Origin: Sphingobacterium spiritivorum
GTDB taxonomy: Bacteria > Bacteroidota > Bacteroidia > Sphingobacteriales > Sphingobacteriaceae
Direction: 5' to 3'
Assembly (NCBI RefSeq): GCF_016725325.1
Contig: NZ_CP068083.1
Span: 558,001-622,000, forward strand
Length of the DNA: 64,000 nucleotides
Position 1 is the stretch's first letter. Every line of letters begins with the position of its first letter. A model generated the notes under the pieces. The model did no database searches. It was not told where the DNA came from and saw nothing but the letters and a program-made list of their open reading frames with translations. Positions 45,744 to 56,031 of the stretch are shown here, in pieces. The position numbers and the translations under genes are program-made.

Positions 45744-47027
45744 TTATTTCGTAACCTTAACGACGACATCATCAATAAAAATACGGTTTACAGTTGATGG
45801 CCAGTTACCGGAACGCTGGTCAAAAGCTCCTCCTAAAAGCCAAAATTGGGTTTCAGAAGTCGCTCCTGTAATCACAAAGGAATAGGTCGCTTCCGGAGCT
45901 TGCCATGAAGCCCGGCAGGATTCCAGATTAGAATTTGTAGCAGCTAAATTATTGATTTTAAACTCACTTACACTCACTTTTCCCGGCCCTTTGACACCTA
46001 CGGTAAGAAGATTATGATCACCGCTGGCATAGCGGACAGCTTTAAAGGTAACCAAAAGGTTTTTGGTACGTTGTACATTAGCAAGTTTCGGAGAAATAAG
46101 ATCCCCTCCGTAATTAGTCCTGCCCAATTTTATAAAACCCGGACGTGCATAAATAGAAGCATAACTTCCTCCTCCTTCGGTCGTATTGATAGTACTTGTC
46201 CAGCCTTTAGCTACTTCAGCTGAAGTCCAGGAGCCAATCCTTGTTTCACCGGTGGTTACACTAAAAATTTCACTTCCATACGTTAACCAGGAGAAGTTCT
46301 CATTCAAAACAACGTCACCCTCGACCTGCAGCTTCACTCCTTTTTGATAAATCGTCAGCGGAGCAGTTTGCTGTACCTCATCCAGAAACAAGAGCAGATT
46401 TGCGGTACGCTCAATATCCGTATTCTTATTAACCTTGATCGTGACAGGCGTATCACCGGACCCCTCTGATGGAGAGATGCTCACCCAGTCTGTGTCTTCT
46501 CCGGGAGCTATTCTCCATTTCCCTGTAGCACGAAGAATATAATTACCTGTAAGACCAGCTTCAGGGACATCTAATTTTTCCGAAATGCCGTCAATTTTCA
46601 GATACGGATCCTTTTGCTGTTCTCCGTTTGTAGCTGCAGCCTGCTCAATCTTCAGTACGTTACTTTGCAACTGTCCGTTGACGGTAAAAAATAAAGTCAT
46701 CGCACGCGCTTGCTGATCTGTGTTTTTGGTCACTGTAACGGTGAACGTTCCTTCGCCGTTACCTTCTGCTGGATCGATCTTAAACCAGTGCTCTTTACGC
46801 AAAGGCTGAACTTTCCAACTTCCGGCAGACTGTACAGTAAAGGTTTGGAACGAACCGTCTGCAACAGATTCCATCTTCGAAGGATTATCCTTAAGGGTTA
46901 AGGAATCGTTTATTTCATTTTCATCCTTACAGGACGAAAAAAATATAGTTAAGGTAAGACAAAAGGCAAATATTGCTTTTGGCAGAGCCTGTAATGTATA
47001 ATAATAGGTCGTTTTCATGGATTTCAT
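45744..47027 (-). CDS. BACON-domain surface lipoprotein
   Basis: The 427-aa protein has a lipoprotein signal with Cys33 (SSCKD). Two BACON domains (~55-135 and ~150-230) each carry the aromatic-Ser-Gly-x-W-K/R pattern (SAGSWKVQP and ATGKWRIAPGEDTDW) followed by VTKNTD or VNKNTD strands. The C-terminal ~180 residues start NENFSWLTYGSEIF and look like a choice-of-anchor/carbohydrate-binding beta sandwich. Last gene of the locus, 3 bp after the DUF1735-like gene. Presumed surface glycan binding or spacer role. Confidence 0.87.
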   Translation of the reverse strand: MKSMKTTYYYTLQALPKAIFAFCLTLTIFFSSCKDENEINDSLTLKDNPSKMESVADGSFQTFTVQSAGSWKVQPLRKEHWFKIDPAEGNGEGTFTVTVTKNTDQQARAMTLFFTVNGQLQSNVLKIEQAAATNGEQQKDPYLKIDGISEKLDVPEAGLTGNYILRATGKWRIAPGEDTDWVSISPSEGSGDTPVTIKVNKNTDIERTANLLLFLDEVQQTAPLTIYQKGVKLQVEGDVVLNENFSWLTYGSEIFSVTTGETRIGSWTSAEVAKGWTSTINTTEGGGSYASIYARPGFIKLGRTNYGGDLISPKLANVQRTKNLLVTFKAVRYASGDHNLLTVGVKGPGKVSVSEFKINNLAATNSNLESCRASWQAPEATYSFVITGATSETQFWLLGGAFDQRSGNWPSTVNRIFIDDVVVKVTK

Positions 47028-47030
47028 AAT

Positions 47031-47933
47031 TTATTTTACCTGCATCTCTACACGTTCTTTCATTATTGTCGTGACATTACCTATGGTATATTGGTAAGAC
47101 AACAGGAACACATTGGTTCGCATACCAAAAGCCTCCTCTACTTTGAATTTATTAGGATAAGCCGGATCGTTATCCAATTGTACAATCTTGATGTCTTTGT
47201 AAGGCTTTATCGTTATATTATTGAAATCATCCATCTCCAGTATAAGGCAATTTTTCTCAATATTAGGGACCTTGGACACGAAGGTTTCACTTCCGGCGAC
47301 CATGCGCACACTATTAGTGGTCAGCGGAAACAATTGCTTATTTGCTGCTGTAGCCAGACCGTTTGCAAAGCCGACCATCGAATACATCGAATTTTTTGCC
47401 TGCGATGCAAACTCATTCTCAATAATAACCTGATACAACATGGTACTTTTAGTAGGTTTAATTTCAACACCGGAAGCATTGGTTGCTTTTAGTCCTATAA
47501 AGTAGGTAGAATCCGGCGATAATCCATCCGGACGTAGTTTTATCATGGTGCGTCCGGTCAGCTCCCCAGCTTTGATCACGATTTTATTATCCATGATCTC
47601 ATATTTTTCCTTAGGCAGTAATTTAGCATACAGATCCTCTGCATTGTCATACACTGCAAAATTATATTTTGTTAAGGGTGCCGTATCTTCTTCCAGTCCG
47701 ATGATCAGGTCTTTGGTAGGTGCATGAGTCCCTCCCGAAGAAGCCGCTACATATCCAATCACCTCCTCACCGGTCAGCTGAACAACTTCTTTAAAAGTAT
47801 TGTGATAATCAGAACTGATCAGCGCCACCTCATTTTTATACATTTCCTTTTCGAATATTTCATTGTCTTTACAGGAAGTAAATACGGTAGAAATTGCGAG
47901 TATTGCTATCAAACTTTGTTTCATAAATTTCAT
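47031..47933 (-). CDS. DUF1735-like surface lipoprotein
   Basis: The 300-aa protein has lipobox Cys21 (FTSCKD). A DUF1735-type Ig domain (~80-170) has MDNKIVIKAGELTGRTMIKL and LRPDGLSPDSTYFIGLKATN in sequence. The C-terminal half resembles BT_3044-type DUF4361. It lies between susD and the BACON gene. Such proteins are accessory glycan-binding partners of SusCD. Family likely; ligand unknown. Confidence 0.8.
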   Translation of the reverse strand: MKFMKQSLIAILAISTVFTSCKDNEIFEKEMYKNEVALISSDYHNTFKEVVQLTGEEVIGYVAASSGGTHAPTKDLIIGLEEDTAPLTKYNFAVYDNAEDLYAKLLPKEKYEIMDNKIVIKAGELTGRTMIKLRPDGLSPDSTYFIGLKATNASGVEIKPTKSTMLYQVIIENEFASQAKNSMYSMVGFANGLATAANKQLFPLTTNSVRMVAGSETFVSKVPNIEKNCLILEMDDFNNITIKPYKDIKIVQLDNDPAYPNKFKVEEAFGMRTNVFLLSYQYTIGNVTTIMKERVEMQVK

Positions 47934-47997
47934 ATTATGGTCTTCCGTCGTCCATAAGGCTCCCGGAAGACCTTACATTTTCTTCTGTTGCTTAATC

Positions 47998-50055
47998 CTA
48001 ATTATATCCCGGATTCTGATCCACCGAAGGCAATCTTCGCATCTCTGCACGTGGTATAGGTACCCAGATCAATTTTTTATCCACCTGACGAGTCAGGAAC
48101 GAGGAAGTTCCCGGAGAAACCCTTCTGTAGAAAGACTCGCGGGTTGCACCGTCCGGATTCATTCCGCGGATAGGTTCCCGTTCTGTCTCTTCATACATAC
48201 CCCAGCGGCGCACATCGTAAAAACGTCTGTTTTCCCATAAAAATTCGACCATACGCTCACGCTCAATCTGTTTTTGTACCTCCGCTTTACTGGAAAGCTG
48301 AGCAGATGATAATCCCGGTAAACCGGCACGGTAGCGTACAGTATTAAATGAGGTTTTGATTTCATTCTCATCCCGGCTAATCGTATAGCTTTGAGTCCCC
48401 ATCTGTACGGTATGACTTCCGGTAAGATTATTTATTGCCTCTGCATATGACAGTAACATTTCCGCATACCGGATAATCGGATATGCCTTCGGCATCATCC
48501 GGGCACCTGTACCGGTAAGAGCATCAAAAGCATGGTTCCATTTTTTTATCACATATCCTGTAAGCGGATAGTTAGGTGAAGATGCCGATACCCCGCCACG
48601 ACCATCTGACTCCTGATAGAAGTATTTGGCCGTATGGTTATTCAGTGTCGTGCTGGATAAAGCCTGCCAGACAGCGCCGTTGAATCCTACCGAAGCATAA
48701 AAACGCATCTCCCGGTTAGCATACATCTTAAATATTCCTGCATTCAGAGGATAACCGGAAAAGTTACGAGACTGACTTGTAAAAAGATCCGCAAATGTCC
48801 CTCCTGCCGGAAGATCAGCAACCGCTTCAAAATACGTATCACCACGAGCCTCTTCTCTGGTACGTCCGTCATCCATCAGGTAGGCATCCACCACTTTTTG
48901 AGTTACGGAGAAACGTCCCCAGCCACCTAATGTCGGAGGAAATGCACCCTGGTTTAAATTGGTATTGAGATAAGCTGTATTTCTTCCCCAGATATATTCC
49001 GGGTTGATAGAGGCAACAGCTTCTCCGGTAAATACATCAGAATAAGATCTGAATGCATCGATTCCCTGAGCTCCGTTCGGATAGGCGCCATAGAAATTAG
49101 GATCAGAAGTAACACCAGCAGGAAGCACAGGAGTTCTTTCGTCAGCCGGCACCGCATACAATTTGTACCTTCCCATATCCATCACTCGTTTAGCTGCAGC
49201 AGCGGCCACAGCCCAGCGTTTTTCATCGTATTGCTGAGATACATAATGTACCCCGTCAGTCTTACGCACCCAACTACCATAATAGGAGTTAGCTGCTGCT
49301 CCACCGTTAAACAACGGACTGGCATGGATCAACCGCAGACGCGCGATCAAAGCAAATGCAGCACCTTTGGTTGGTTTACCAAAATCCAGTAAGCTGACAT
49401 CCAGAGGCAACTGTACCGCAGCCTTTTCAAATTCGCCGCAGATGTATTCCATAGCCTCATCATATGTCGCTCTCGGACGGTCGTAATATTCAATCGTCTC
49501 ATTGGTACTCACGATATCATCTCCCAACAAAATCGGAGGACCAAAATCTATGATCAGATTGTAATATGCATAAGCACGTATAAAACGGGTATATCCTTCA
49601 ATCCGGTTACGATCGGTATATGTCATATCTCTTGGCACATCGAGATTCTTCAATATCGTATTTGCCTTACGGATAATTTTATAATATTTTCCCCACTGAT
49701 TAAGGCCGCCGTAAAAATCAGGAGTGATATTTCCGGTAACAAAATCCATCCCATAGTAAATATTGGTAGTTCCCGTACCGGTAAGTCCGTTTATTGCTTC
49801 ATCAGTTGCCATCGGGCCGGGGGTATAATTACTGCGGATGGTATTGGACTCATCCGGAAACATAGCTGCTGCACCCCACATGTAAGCTTCTATATAACGC
49901 GTGTTTGTAAATGCCGAATCGATATTAAATTCGTCATCAAAATAATTGTCGATATTAAGATAATCTTTACAGGAAGTTGCCATAAACAACAGCTGTACAG
50001 CCAGTGCGACTTTCGTTATTCTTTTTATGATTACTGACGTTTTCATGTCTTTCAT
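47998..50055 (-). CDS. SusD/RagB-family glycan-binding lipoprotein (second locus)
   Basis: The 685-aa protein has a lipobox near Cys29 (MATSCKDYLN). TPR-like helices include IIRKANTILKNLD and GYTRFIRAYAYYNLI. The core contains IRYAEMLLSYAEAINNL and ERERMVEFLWENRRFYDVRRWG. Longer than average SusD but with no obvious inserted domain. It lies 14 bp downstream of susC. Confidence 0.94.
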   Translation of the reverse strand: MKDMKTSVIIKRITKVALAVQLLFMATSCKDYLNIDNYFDDEFNIDSAFTNTRYIEAYMWGAAAMFPDESNTIRSNYTPGPMATDEAINGLTGTGTTNIYYGMDFVTGNITPDFYGGLNQWGKYYKIIRKANTILKNLDVPRDMTYTDRNRIEGYTRFIRAYAYYNLIIDFGPPILLGDDIVSTNETIEYYDRPRATYDEAMEYICGEFEKAAVQLPLDVSLLDFGKPTKGAAFALIARLRLIHASPLFNGGAAANSYYGSWVRKTDGVHYVSQQYDEKRWAVAAAAAKRVMDMGRYKLYAVPADERTPVLPAGVTSDPNFYGAYPNGAQGIDAFRSYSDVFTGEAVASINPEYIWGRNTAYLNTNLNQGAFPPTLGGWGRFSVTQKVVDAYLMDDGRTREEARGDTYFEAVADLPAGGTFADLFTSQSRNFSGYPLNAGIFKMYANREMRFYASVGFNGAVWQALSSTTLNNHTAKYFYQESDGRGGVSASSPNYPLTGYVIKKWNHAFDALTGTGARMMPKAYPIIRYAEMLLSYAEAINNLTGSHTVQMGTQSYTISRDENEIKTSFNTVRYRAGLPGLSSAQLSSKAEVQKQIERERMVEFLWENRRFYDVRRWGMYEETEREPIRGMNPDGATRESFYRRVSPGTSSFLTRQVDKKLIWVPIPRAEMRRLPSVDQNPGYN

Positions 50056-50069
50056 TTCTATATGTGCTA

Positions 50070-53000
50070 CTAAAAATTAATATAGGCCTGTACCGAGTAA
50101 GTCGATGGTATAGGATATTTACGTCCGCCCCAGGCAGCCTGTTCCGGATCAAATATTTTGACATTATCCCAGATATACAGGTTGTTTCCGACAAACTGAA
50201 GATCCATAGATTTCACACCTACACGTTTAAGGAAGTTCGGACTCACATTATAACTCAGTGTGACCTCCTGTAAGCGGATATACCGTGCATCACCCTGCCA
50301 GAATGTAGATAGCTGGCTGTTGTTGCTGTTATTGCCGTATTGCATACGCGGGAAACGGGCGTTTGGATTTTCCGCCAGTGATAAATCTATACCGTGTTCC
50401 AAAGCGTAATCTCTGGGAATCCATCTGTTGGCAGGATCATTGACCAGAGAGATCAGGTTTCCTTCGGTTCCACCAAAGAAAGGCATATAACCCATACCTG
50501 TGTTTTCAATCACTCCTTTATAGTTCATCGGTTGACCGACATAGAAGAAAGAAGTTTTACCTGTTCCCTTGAAAAGTACGCCCAGAGAAAGATTTTTATA
50601 ACGGAACTCTCCCCCAAAGCCATACATCGTCAACGGGTAATTACTGTGGGTCAATGGCACTTTATCTAAAGAGTTAATCACACCGTCCCCATTTACATCC
50701 TTATACTTGATATCTCCGGGCAAAACCGCTCCAAAACTCTGGGTAGGACTATATTTGATATCATCCTCATCCTTGAACAAACCCAAAGACTGATATCCGC
50801 GGATAGAGTTGTACGGATAACCGTTATACTCCAGATAAGAGTATTCCAGATAAGCCTGTTCCCAGTTTTGCACCACGTTTTTAGAATATGTAAAATTACC
50901 GCGAAGGGTCAGCGTCATATCGTTATTGATCTTAGTGGTATAGGTGATGTTTCCATCCGCTCCGGAGCTTTTCATACGGCCGACATTTGCATAAGGATTG
51001 GAAATGACCCCTACATAATCCGGCACCTGTACACGTGGCTGGAAAATACCATTACGCTGATCCTGGAAAAAATCAATCACAAAATCGATCTTGTTATTGA
51101 AAAGCTTTCCTTCTATACCGACGTTAGATTTGATAGCACGCTCCCAGGCCAGGTTATCAGCACCGATACGGGTTTCCGTAATGGTTTCAATACCTCCGAC
51201 TCCCCAGACATTGCTTTCGTAGATATCAGCCTTTGTCAGATACGGAAAACGTACGGCATTAGTAATACGGTCATTACCCACTGTACCGTAAGAAGCTCTG
51301 ATTTTAAAGTAATCTAGCCATGGCGCAGCTTCCTGTACAAATTTGTATCCTGTAGGCACCCATCCCAATGCAATGGATGGAAAGAAACCGTACTGGCGAC
51401 CCGGCTGAAAGTTTTCTGAACCGGTATAACCAAAGTTAACATCTAACAAATAGGTATCTCTGAAACCATAAGTAAACCTGCTTGACACCCCCTGATAACG
51501 CACCGGGATTGCCGTAAGATTATTCGTAGCATCATCTGTATCTTTGGCATCGCTCAGGTAATAATAAAGCAATGCTGAGGTACGATGATCCTCCCCGAAT
51601 TTCCGGTCGTAATTTAAAGTAGACTCAAAATGGTATTTACGGTACTGTCTCAATCCTTTCAGGTAAGCAGCAGGTCTTTCCTGTACTTTTTGAGCCATTA
51701 TTAATGAACCATCCAGATTACGTCCTGTCGCTTCATACAGTGCAGGCTGTGTCCATCTGCGCTCTGCAAAATAACTGTGAATATCATAAGCTCCCTGTGC
51801 ACGTACTTTCAATCCTTCCAGCAGGCTTTTTAAATCCTGATCAAGTGCAAGTGTTACCTTTCCTTTGTAAATCTGCTGATTGTAACTTCCTGTACGATTG
51901 ATCATCACATATGGAGAAGAGCGCTCACCGCTACCTATCCCCGGTAATAACCCGTTGGAATATTGAATCGGAATAGAAACAGGTGTAAGTGTGGACTGCG
52001 TTTTCCAGATAAAATCTGTATCTGCTATACCCGGCTCTTTCTTATCGGATAAAAATCCATCTGAACCTAAAAATACTTTAGTCGTCTTTGTCAGGTTAAG
52101 GTCTAGATTAAGACGGTAATTGTATGTATTGTAACCGACATTGGAACTATAAATAGAATTTTTGTCCACTTTATAAGCTGCCGTTTCTGTATTTCCACCC
52201 AGACTCAGAAAATACCGTGCAACTTCAGATCCTCCTCGGCCGGAAGCATAATAGCTCTGACGCCAGAAATTTTTATTCAGGATTTCATCCTGCCAGCTGA
52301 TGTCCGGATACATATCGGGATCCAGATTATTCTTTATAATACCTAATTCCGTATCGTTAAATAGTGGTTCACTACCACGTACTGCAGAAGCCTCATTTGC
52401 CAGCTGGGCGTAATCGTATGCACGAAGATATTCGGGCAGACGGCTAAGGCGTGACATCGTCGAATTGACACGTCCTGTTATCTGAATACGGTCTACAGTA
52501 CCCCGCTTTGTCGTTACTAAAACGACTCCGTTGGCTCCCCTTACCCCGTATACCGCAGTGGCAGATGCATCTTTCAGAATCGAGAAGCTCTCCACATCTG
52601 CCGGGTCAATGGTATTTAAATCCCCTTCAAGACCGTCTATCAGGACAAGTGCTTTCGCATTTGCCCCGAAAGTACCGATACCCCGTACCCAGAAGTCTGC
52701 GATATTCGCACCGGGTTCACCGGAGGTCTGCATTGAAATAACACCCGCAGCACGTCCGCCTAATAAGTTGGCGATAGAGGGTGCCGGACTCTGCAATTGT
52801 TTCACATCTACAGTAGTAATGGCTCCAACGGAACTGATTTTCCGCTGCTGAGCGCCCAGACCAACGACCACGACTTCATCTATATTGGTACTCTTTTCCG
52901 GTAAGGTAATAGTTAGATTGGCTGTAGACTCTACCACCAGATGTTCTACCGTTTCATACCCTACACTGGTAAATACAAGCCTGTCCCCGTAAATAGCTTT

Positions 53001-53207
53001 AATATTAAATTTACCTTTTGCGTCTGTCGAAGTCGTCCCGGTTGGTTTATCCTTGACATAAATCGATACGCTGGATACGGGCTGTCCCTTGTCATCAACG
53101 ACATTCCCCGCAATCGTTAGCTGTTCTTGTTCTTGTGTTTGTTGTGCATACGTAACCGAAAAACACAGGTATAGCGGTAGCATACACAAAAAGTGAATGA
53201 TCTTCAT
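50070..53207 (-). CDS. SusC/RagA-family TonB-linked transporter (second locus)
   Basis: The 1045-aa protein has a signal peptide (~1-21), a carboxypeptidase-regulatory-like domain (GNVVDDKGQPVSSVSIYVKD, ~30-105) and a plug with DEVVVVGLGAQQRK and the SusC hallmark DASATAVYGVRGANGVVLVT. A full barrel ends YINF. It lies 18 bp after the TIG/NHL gene. Transport substrate unknown. Confidence 0.95.
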   Translation of the reverse strand: MKIIHFLCMLPLYLCFSVTYAQQTQEQEQLTIAGNVVDDKGQPVSSVSIYVKDKPTGTTSTDAKGKFNIKAIYGDRLVFTSVGYETVEHLVVESTANLTITLPEKSTNIDEVVVVGLGAQQRKISSVGAITTVDVKQLQSPAPSIANLLGGRAAGVISMQTSGEPGANIADFWVRGIGTFGANAKALVLIDGLEGDLNTIDPADVESFSILKDASATAVYGVRGANGVVLVTTKRGTVDRIQITGRVNSTMSRLSRLPEYLRAYDYAQLANEASAVRGSEPLFNDTELGIIKNNLDPDMYPDISWQDEILNKNFWRQSYYASGRGGSEVARYFLSLGGNTETAAYKVDKNSIYSSNVGYNTYNYRLNLDLNLTKTTKVFLGSDGFLSDKKEPGIADTDFIWKTQSTLTPVSIPIQYSNGLLPGIGSGERSSPYVMINRTGSYNQQIYKGKVTLALDQDLKSLLEGLKVRAQGAYDIHSYFAERRWTQPALYEATGRNLDGSLIMAQKVQERPAAYLKGLRQYRKYHFESTLNYDRKFGEDHRTSALLYYYLSDAKDTDDATNNLTAIPVRYQGVSSRFTYGFRDTYLLDVNFGYTGSENFQPGRQYGFFPSIALGWVPTGYKFVQEAAPWLDYFKIRASYGTVGNDRITNAVRFPYLTKADIYESNVWGVGGIETITETRIGADNLAWERAIKSNVGIEGKLFNNKIDFVIDFFQDQRNGIFQPRVQVPDYVGVISNPYANVGRMKSSGADGNITYTTKINNDMTLTLRGNFTYSKNVVQNWEQAYLEYSYLEYNGYPYNSIRGYQSLGLFKDEDDIKYSPTQSFGAVLPGDIKYKDVNGDGVINSLDKVPLTHSNYPLTMYGFGGEFRYKNLSLGVLFKGTGKTSFFYVGQPMNYKGVIENTGMGYMPFFGGTEGNLISLVNDPANRWIPRDYALEHGIDLSLAENPNARFPRMQYGNNSNNSQLSTFWQGDARYIRLQEVTLSYNVSPNFLKRVGVKSMDLQFVGNNLYIWDNVKIFDPEQAAWGGRKYPIPSTYSVQAYINF

Positions 53208-53225
53208 GATATTGTAATAGGTTAA

Positions 53226-54551
53226 TTATTCGATAACTAGTTTACGGATGCGTGCATTGTTCCAATCGGCGATATAAATATCTCCCTGATCATTCACTGC
53301 TACTCCCCAGGGTTGATTAAACTGAGATTCGACAGGGCCGCCATCTTTATAGCCGGCTTTTGTAGGTTGCCCGGCTACTGTAGAAACTATACCATCGGCA
53401 GATAACATCCGGATACAATGATTACCATAGTCAGCAATAAACATATTTCCGGCTTTATCAAATTTGATGTCTTTCGGAAAGTTGAATATCGCGTCTGATA
53501 CCGGACCATCCCTGAATCCCGAACCACCTGGTGCATTTACACGTTTAAAGCCTCCTGTACCGTTCGGATCCCGGAGATCCAAAACCGAAATGCCCTGAGC
53601 AAACGTATTCGGACTGGCGTTGGAATGCAGTGTGATATAAAGTTCCCAGGGTTTAGCCGGATTGATCGCCTGTCCGTACTGAGAACCGTAAGGCCCCTGA
53701 TGTACAATAGTCGCCGCATAAGTAACCGGATTTATTTTCGCAACTTTCCCGTCACGAAAACGGGTATACAGATGTCCGTCATACGGACAGAAGGTCACGA
53801 AGTTAGCATAGCGGTCAGCCTGCACTATAGATCCGTAATCAGCAGCAGAGAATTGTGCATTACGCTGACGCAGTATCCAGGCTTCCCGGGGATCAAAGGA
53901 GAAGAATACCTCGGCTACAGATTCATGCGAAACGGTCATAATACCTGTCGCACGATCTACAGTCACTCCATTGGCATACGGATTAGGCGAAGAGGCGGCA
54001 GAATATAAAGGTGTCACAATATTCTCCTTCTCATTGATACGTGCAATACCAAATGAACCTCCGTCACGCCAGGTCATAAATAAGTTGCCCTGCGCATCCA
54101 TATCCAGGTACTTGCCATATACGTGAGCCTGGTCAAGCGGTCCGGCTAAAAAGTTCTTGTCACCTGTCCCGGTGACTGTACTGACCTGCGCCTGAATATG
54201 ATAAGTAAAGGAGTTGTTGTACACAACTGAATCTTTACCGATAACAACAGAGATTTTAGGATCATCTCCCGGCAACCTCGGTACAATGGCATAAATACGA
54301 TCTCCACTGGAAGAAATAACGGAAGCCTGTGCATTGTTAAAATACACTTTGATCTTACCCGGATCCGACCCGAAGTTTTCACCATCCAACAGAATTTTGT
54401 CCTTTGCCCCACCTTCCAGAGGATAAAAACTTGTCAGGACGACAGGTTTATTCGGGTCATGAGCTTTTTGCTCAAGCTCACTTTTACTTTCACAGCTGCT
54501 CAAAAACAGGGCAACTACAAAAGAATAAGCGGTTAATAGGTAGCAGTTCAT
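53226..54551 (-). CDS. IPT/TIG and NHL-repeat lipoprotein
   Basis: The 441-aa protein has lipobox Cys20 (LFLSSCES). An IPT/TIG domain (~38-118) has SFYPLEGGAKDKILLDGENF and the ending YNNSFTYHI. An NHL/beta-propeller part (~120-441) has repeats such as IKFDKAGNMFIADYGNHCIR and VAVNDQGDIYIADWNNARIR. First gene of the second SusCD series. Similar IPT-NHL lipoproteins accompany SusCD pairs as presumed glycan binders. No enzyme motif. Confidence 0.88.
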   Translation of the reverse strand: MNCYLLTAYSFVVALFLSSCESKSELEQKAHDPNKPVVLTSFYPLEGGAKDKILLDGENFGSDPGKIKVYFNNAQASVISSSGDRIYAIVPRLPGDDPKISVVIGKDSVVYNNSFTYHIQAQVSTVTGTGDKNFLAGPLDQAHVYGKYLDMDAQGNLFMTWRDGGSFGIARINEKENIVTPLYSAASSPNPYANGVTVDRATGIMTVSHESVAEVFFSFDPREAWILRQRNAQFSAADYGSIVQADRYANFVTFCPYDGHLYTRFRDGKVAKINPVTYAATIVHQGPYGSQYGQAINPAKPWELYITLHSNASPNTFAQGISVLDLRDPNGTGGFKRVNAPGGSGFRDGPVSDAIFNFPKDIKFDKAGNMFIADYGNHCIRMLSADGIVSTVAGQPTKAGYKDGGPVESQFNQPWGVAVNDQGDIYIADWNNARIRKLVIE

Positions 54552-54619
54552 TACATAAATAGTTTAGGTTGAGTATATGTTCTTTTTCAGGGGCAATATT
54601 AGGGATGTACTGTTTTCTT

Positions 54620-54660
54620 AAGGTTAACAGCATATTATTATAATATAAGGATTTAACCTT
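54620..54660. promoter_or_regulatory. Nested palindrome upstream of the second SusCD locus
   Basis: Outer arms AAGGTTAA (54620-54627) and TTAACCTT (54653-54660) are perfectly inverted. Inner arms ATATTAT and ATAATAT (54632-54646) flank one base. The centre is about 90 bp upstream of the TIG/NHL start. Two concentric dyads suggest a regulator site; no regulator gene is adjacent. Confidence 0.45.
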
Positions 54661-55065
54661 TTTTAACAGGATAATTCACTAACTCTTAACATAAGACGCA
54701 GAGCGATATCCGGATCAATAGCAATGGGGAGTGCTAATTTTAAGCAAAGATTTTAGGAAGGTATCTGCACCCAAGTGTCCTTATCTAAATAAAGACAGCG
54801 GATGACTACACAAGATTTTGAGATGAAACGGAAGAGTTGAGGAAGGAAGAGAAAGGCTATACACAACAGTTTATACTGAAGAGCCGTAAGTTTCGGGGAA
54901 CTAAAATTTAATAAAGTCAGGCAATGCAGAATAGCAGCATTTAGGAATAATTGCTTAGGTAATAGCGAAGGAATAGAAAAAGAATCACAACTTGTCTCAA
55001 CGCTTCGGAATCACTTTGCCTGACACCAAAAGACAAAGTGCTCACCAAAGGCAGACTTTATTCCA
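54661..55065. other. Gene-free spacer
   Basis: About 400 bp between the palindrome and the 3' end of the unknown gene at 55066. I see no gene, RNA or strong hairpin. The sequence has moderately high purine content. Confidence 0.5.
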
Positions 55066-55887
55066 TTAAACGTATCCTGCTTTTTTTAATGCATTTGAAA
55101 AATCCAACCGAAACTTTGAAGCATCAAAACCATCTAATTTTTTCTGCTTATCCGCTAAAATCTGAGTTGACTGATACAGCAATTCAAATACATAGGAACA
55201 TATCTCTTCCTCTGACACTAGCGACTTTAGCTTTTCGAAATCGGGCCGGACACTGTAATGCCCCACATTGTAAGAATAAAACTCGGTATATGAGGTGGGA
55301 TTCCCAACTCTTTTCTGAAAGCGGAATGGATAAGACTTGTGACTTTCTACAAGCTCTAAATCTATCCAAAGCTGCTCCAGATTACCCCCGTAATCCTTGT
55401 GCAAGGCTTTTTCAATAGATTCAAAATGTTTCGTTACAGCATCCGAAACATGATAAGTACTATCATCGACAATATTTGCATGAAATGCCACCTTCAAAAG
55501 ATTTCCATCTGGCTTTGGACGACTTTCCGGAAAATCTCTTATCATTCCAATCTTAAAGGTGCCGTAGGAATTGAAAAATATCATTTTTGTAAATGAAAGA
55601 TCCATTAGCCCTATTTCTTTCTTGTGCAGAACCTTCCCGATTTCGTCGGCAACAGCGGACTTATGCACTAATGAACTGTTACCGGAGGAAATACAGAGAT
55701 AGATTTCATCATCCGTAAAAATGTCATTTATCGTTTGACCCACAAATTCAGTCTTAAAATCTTCGTTAACCCCGCAATAATGCCATTTTACCTCTCCCTC
55801 ACTTTGAGCTAAATCCGCATTTTCATTAAACCAGTTGCTGAGGTGAAATTTACTATGGAAAAATCTGAATAATTGTTTTGAGTCCAT
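55066..55887 (-). CDS. Unknown cytosolic protein
   Basis: The 273-aa protein has no signal or TM segment and no motif I recognise. Features include an N-terminal FFHSKFHLSNWFNENADLAQ, a central VGQTINDIFTDDEIYLCISSG, and a helical C-terminus. It lies at the downstream end of a run of unrelated single genes and may be an orphan immunity or accessory protein. No function assigned. Confidence 0.7.
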   Translation of the reverse strand: MDSKQLFRFFHSKFHLSNWFNENADLAQSEGEVKWHYCGVNEDFKTEFVGQTINDIFTDDEIYLCISSGNSSLVHKSAVADEIGKVLHKKEIGLMDLSFTKMIFFNSYGTFKIGMIRDFPESRPKPDGNLLKVAFHANIVDDSTYHVSDAVTKHFESIEKALHKDYGGNLEQLWIDLELVESHKSYPFRFQKRVGNPTSYTEFYSYNVGHYSVRPDFEKLKSLVSEEEICSYVFELLYQSTQILADKQKKLDGFDASKFRLDFSNALKKAGYV

Positions 55888-56031
55888 TGGATTAAGTGTT
55901 ATCTGATTACTTCAGCCAGGGTTATTTTACATCTCTCACAACAGTCCGCAGCCTGTCAGGACCATTCCAACACCGGAACTTCAGAATCAGTCCATCCGAT
56001 GCAGACGGTGAGGCTCGCACTTTTATATCGT

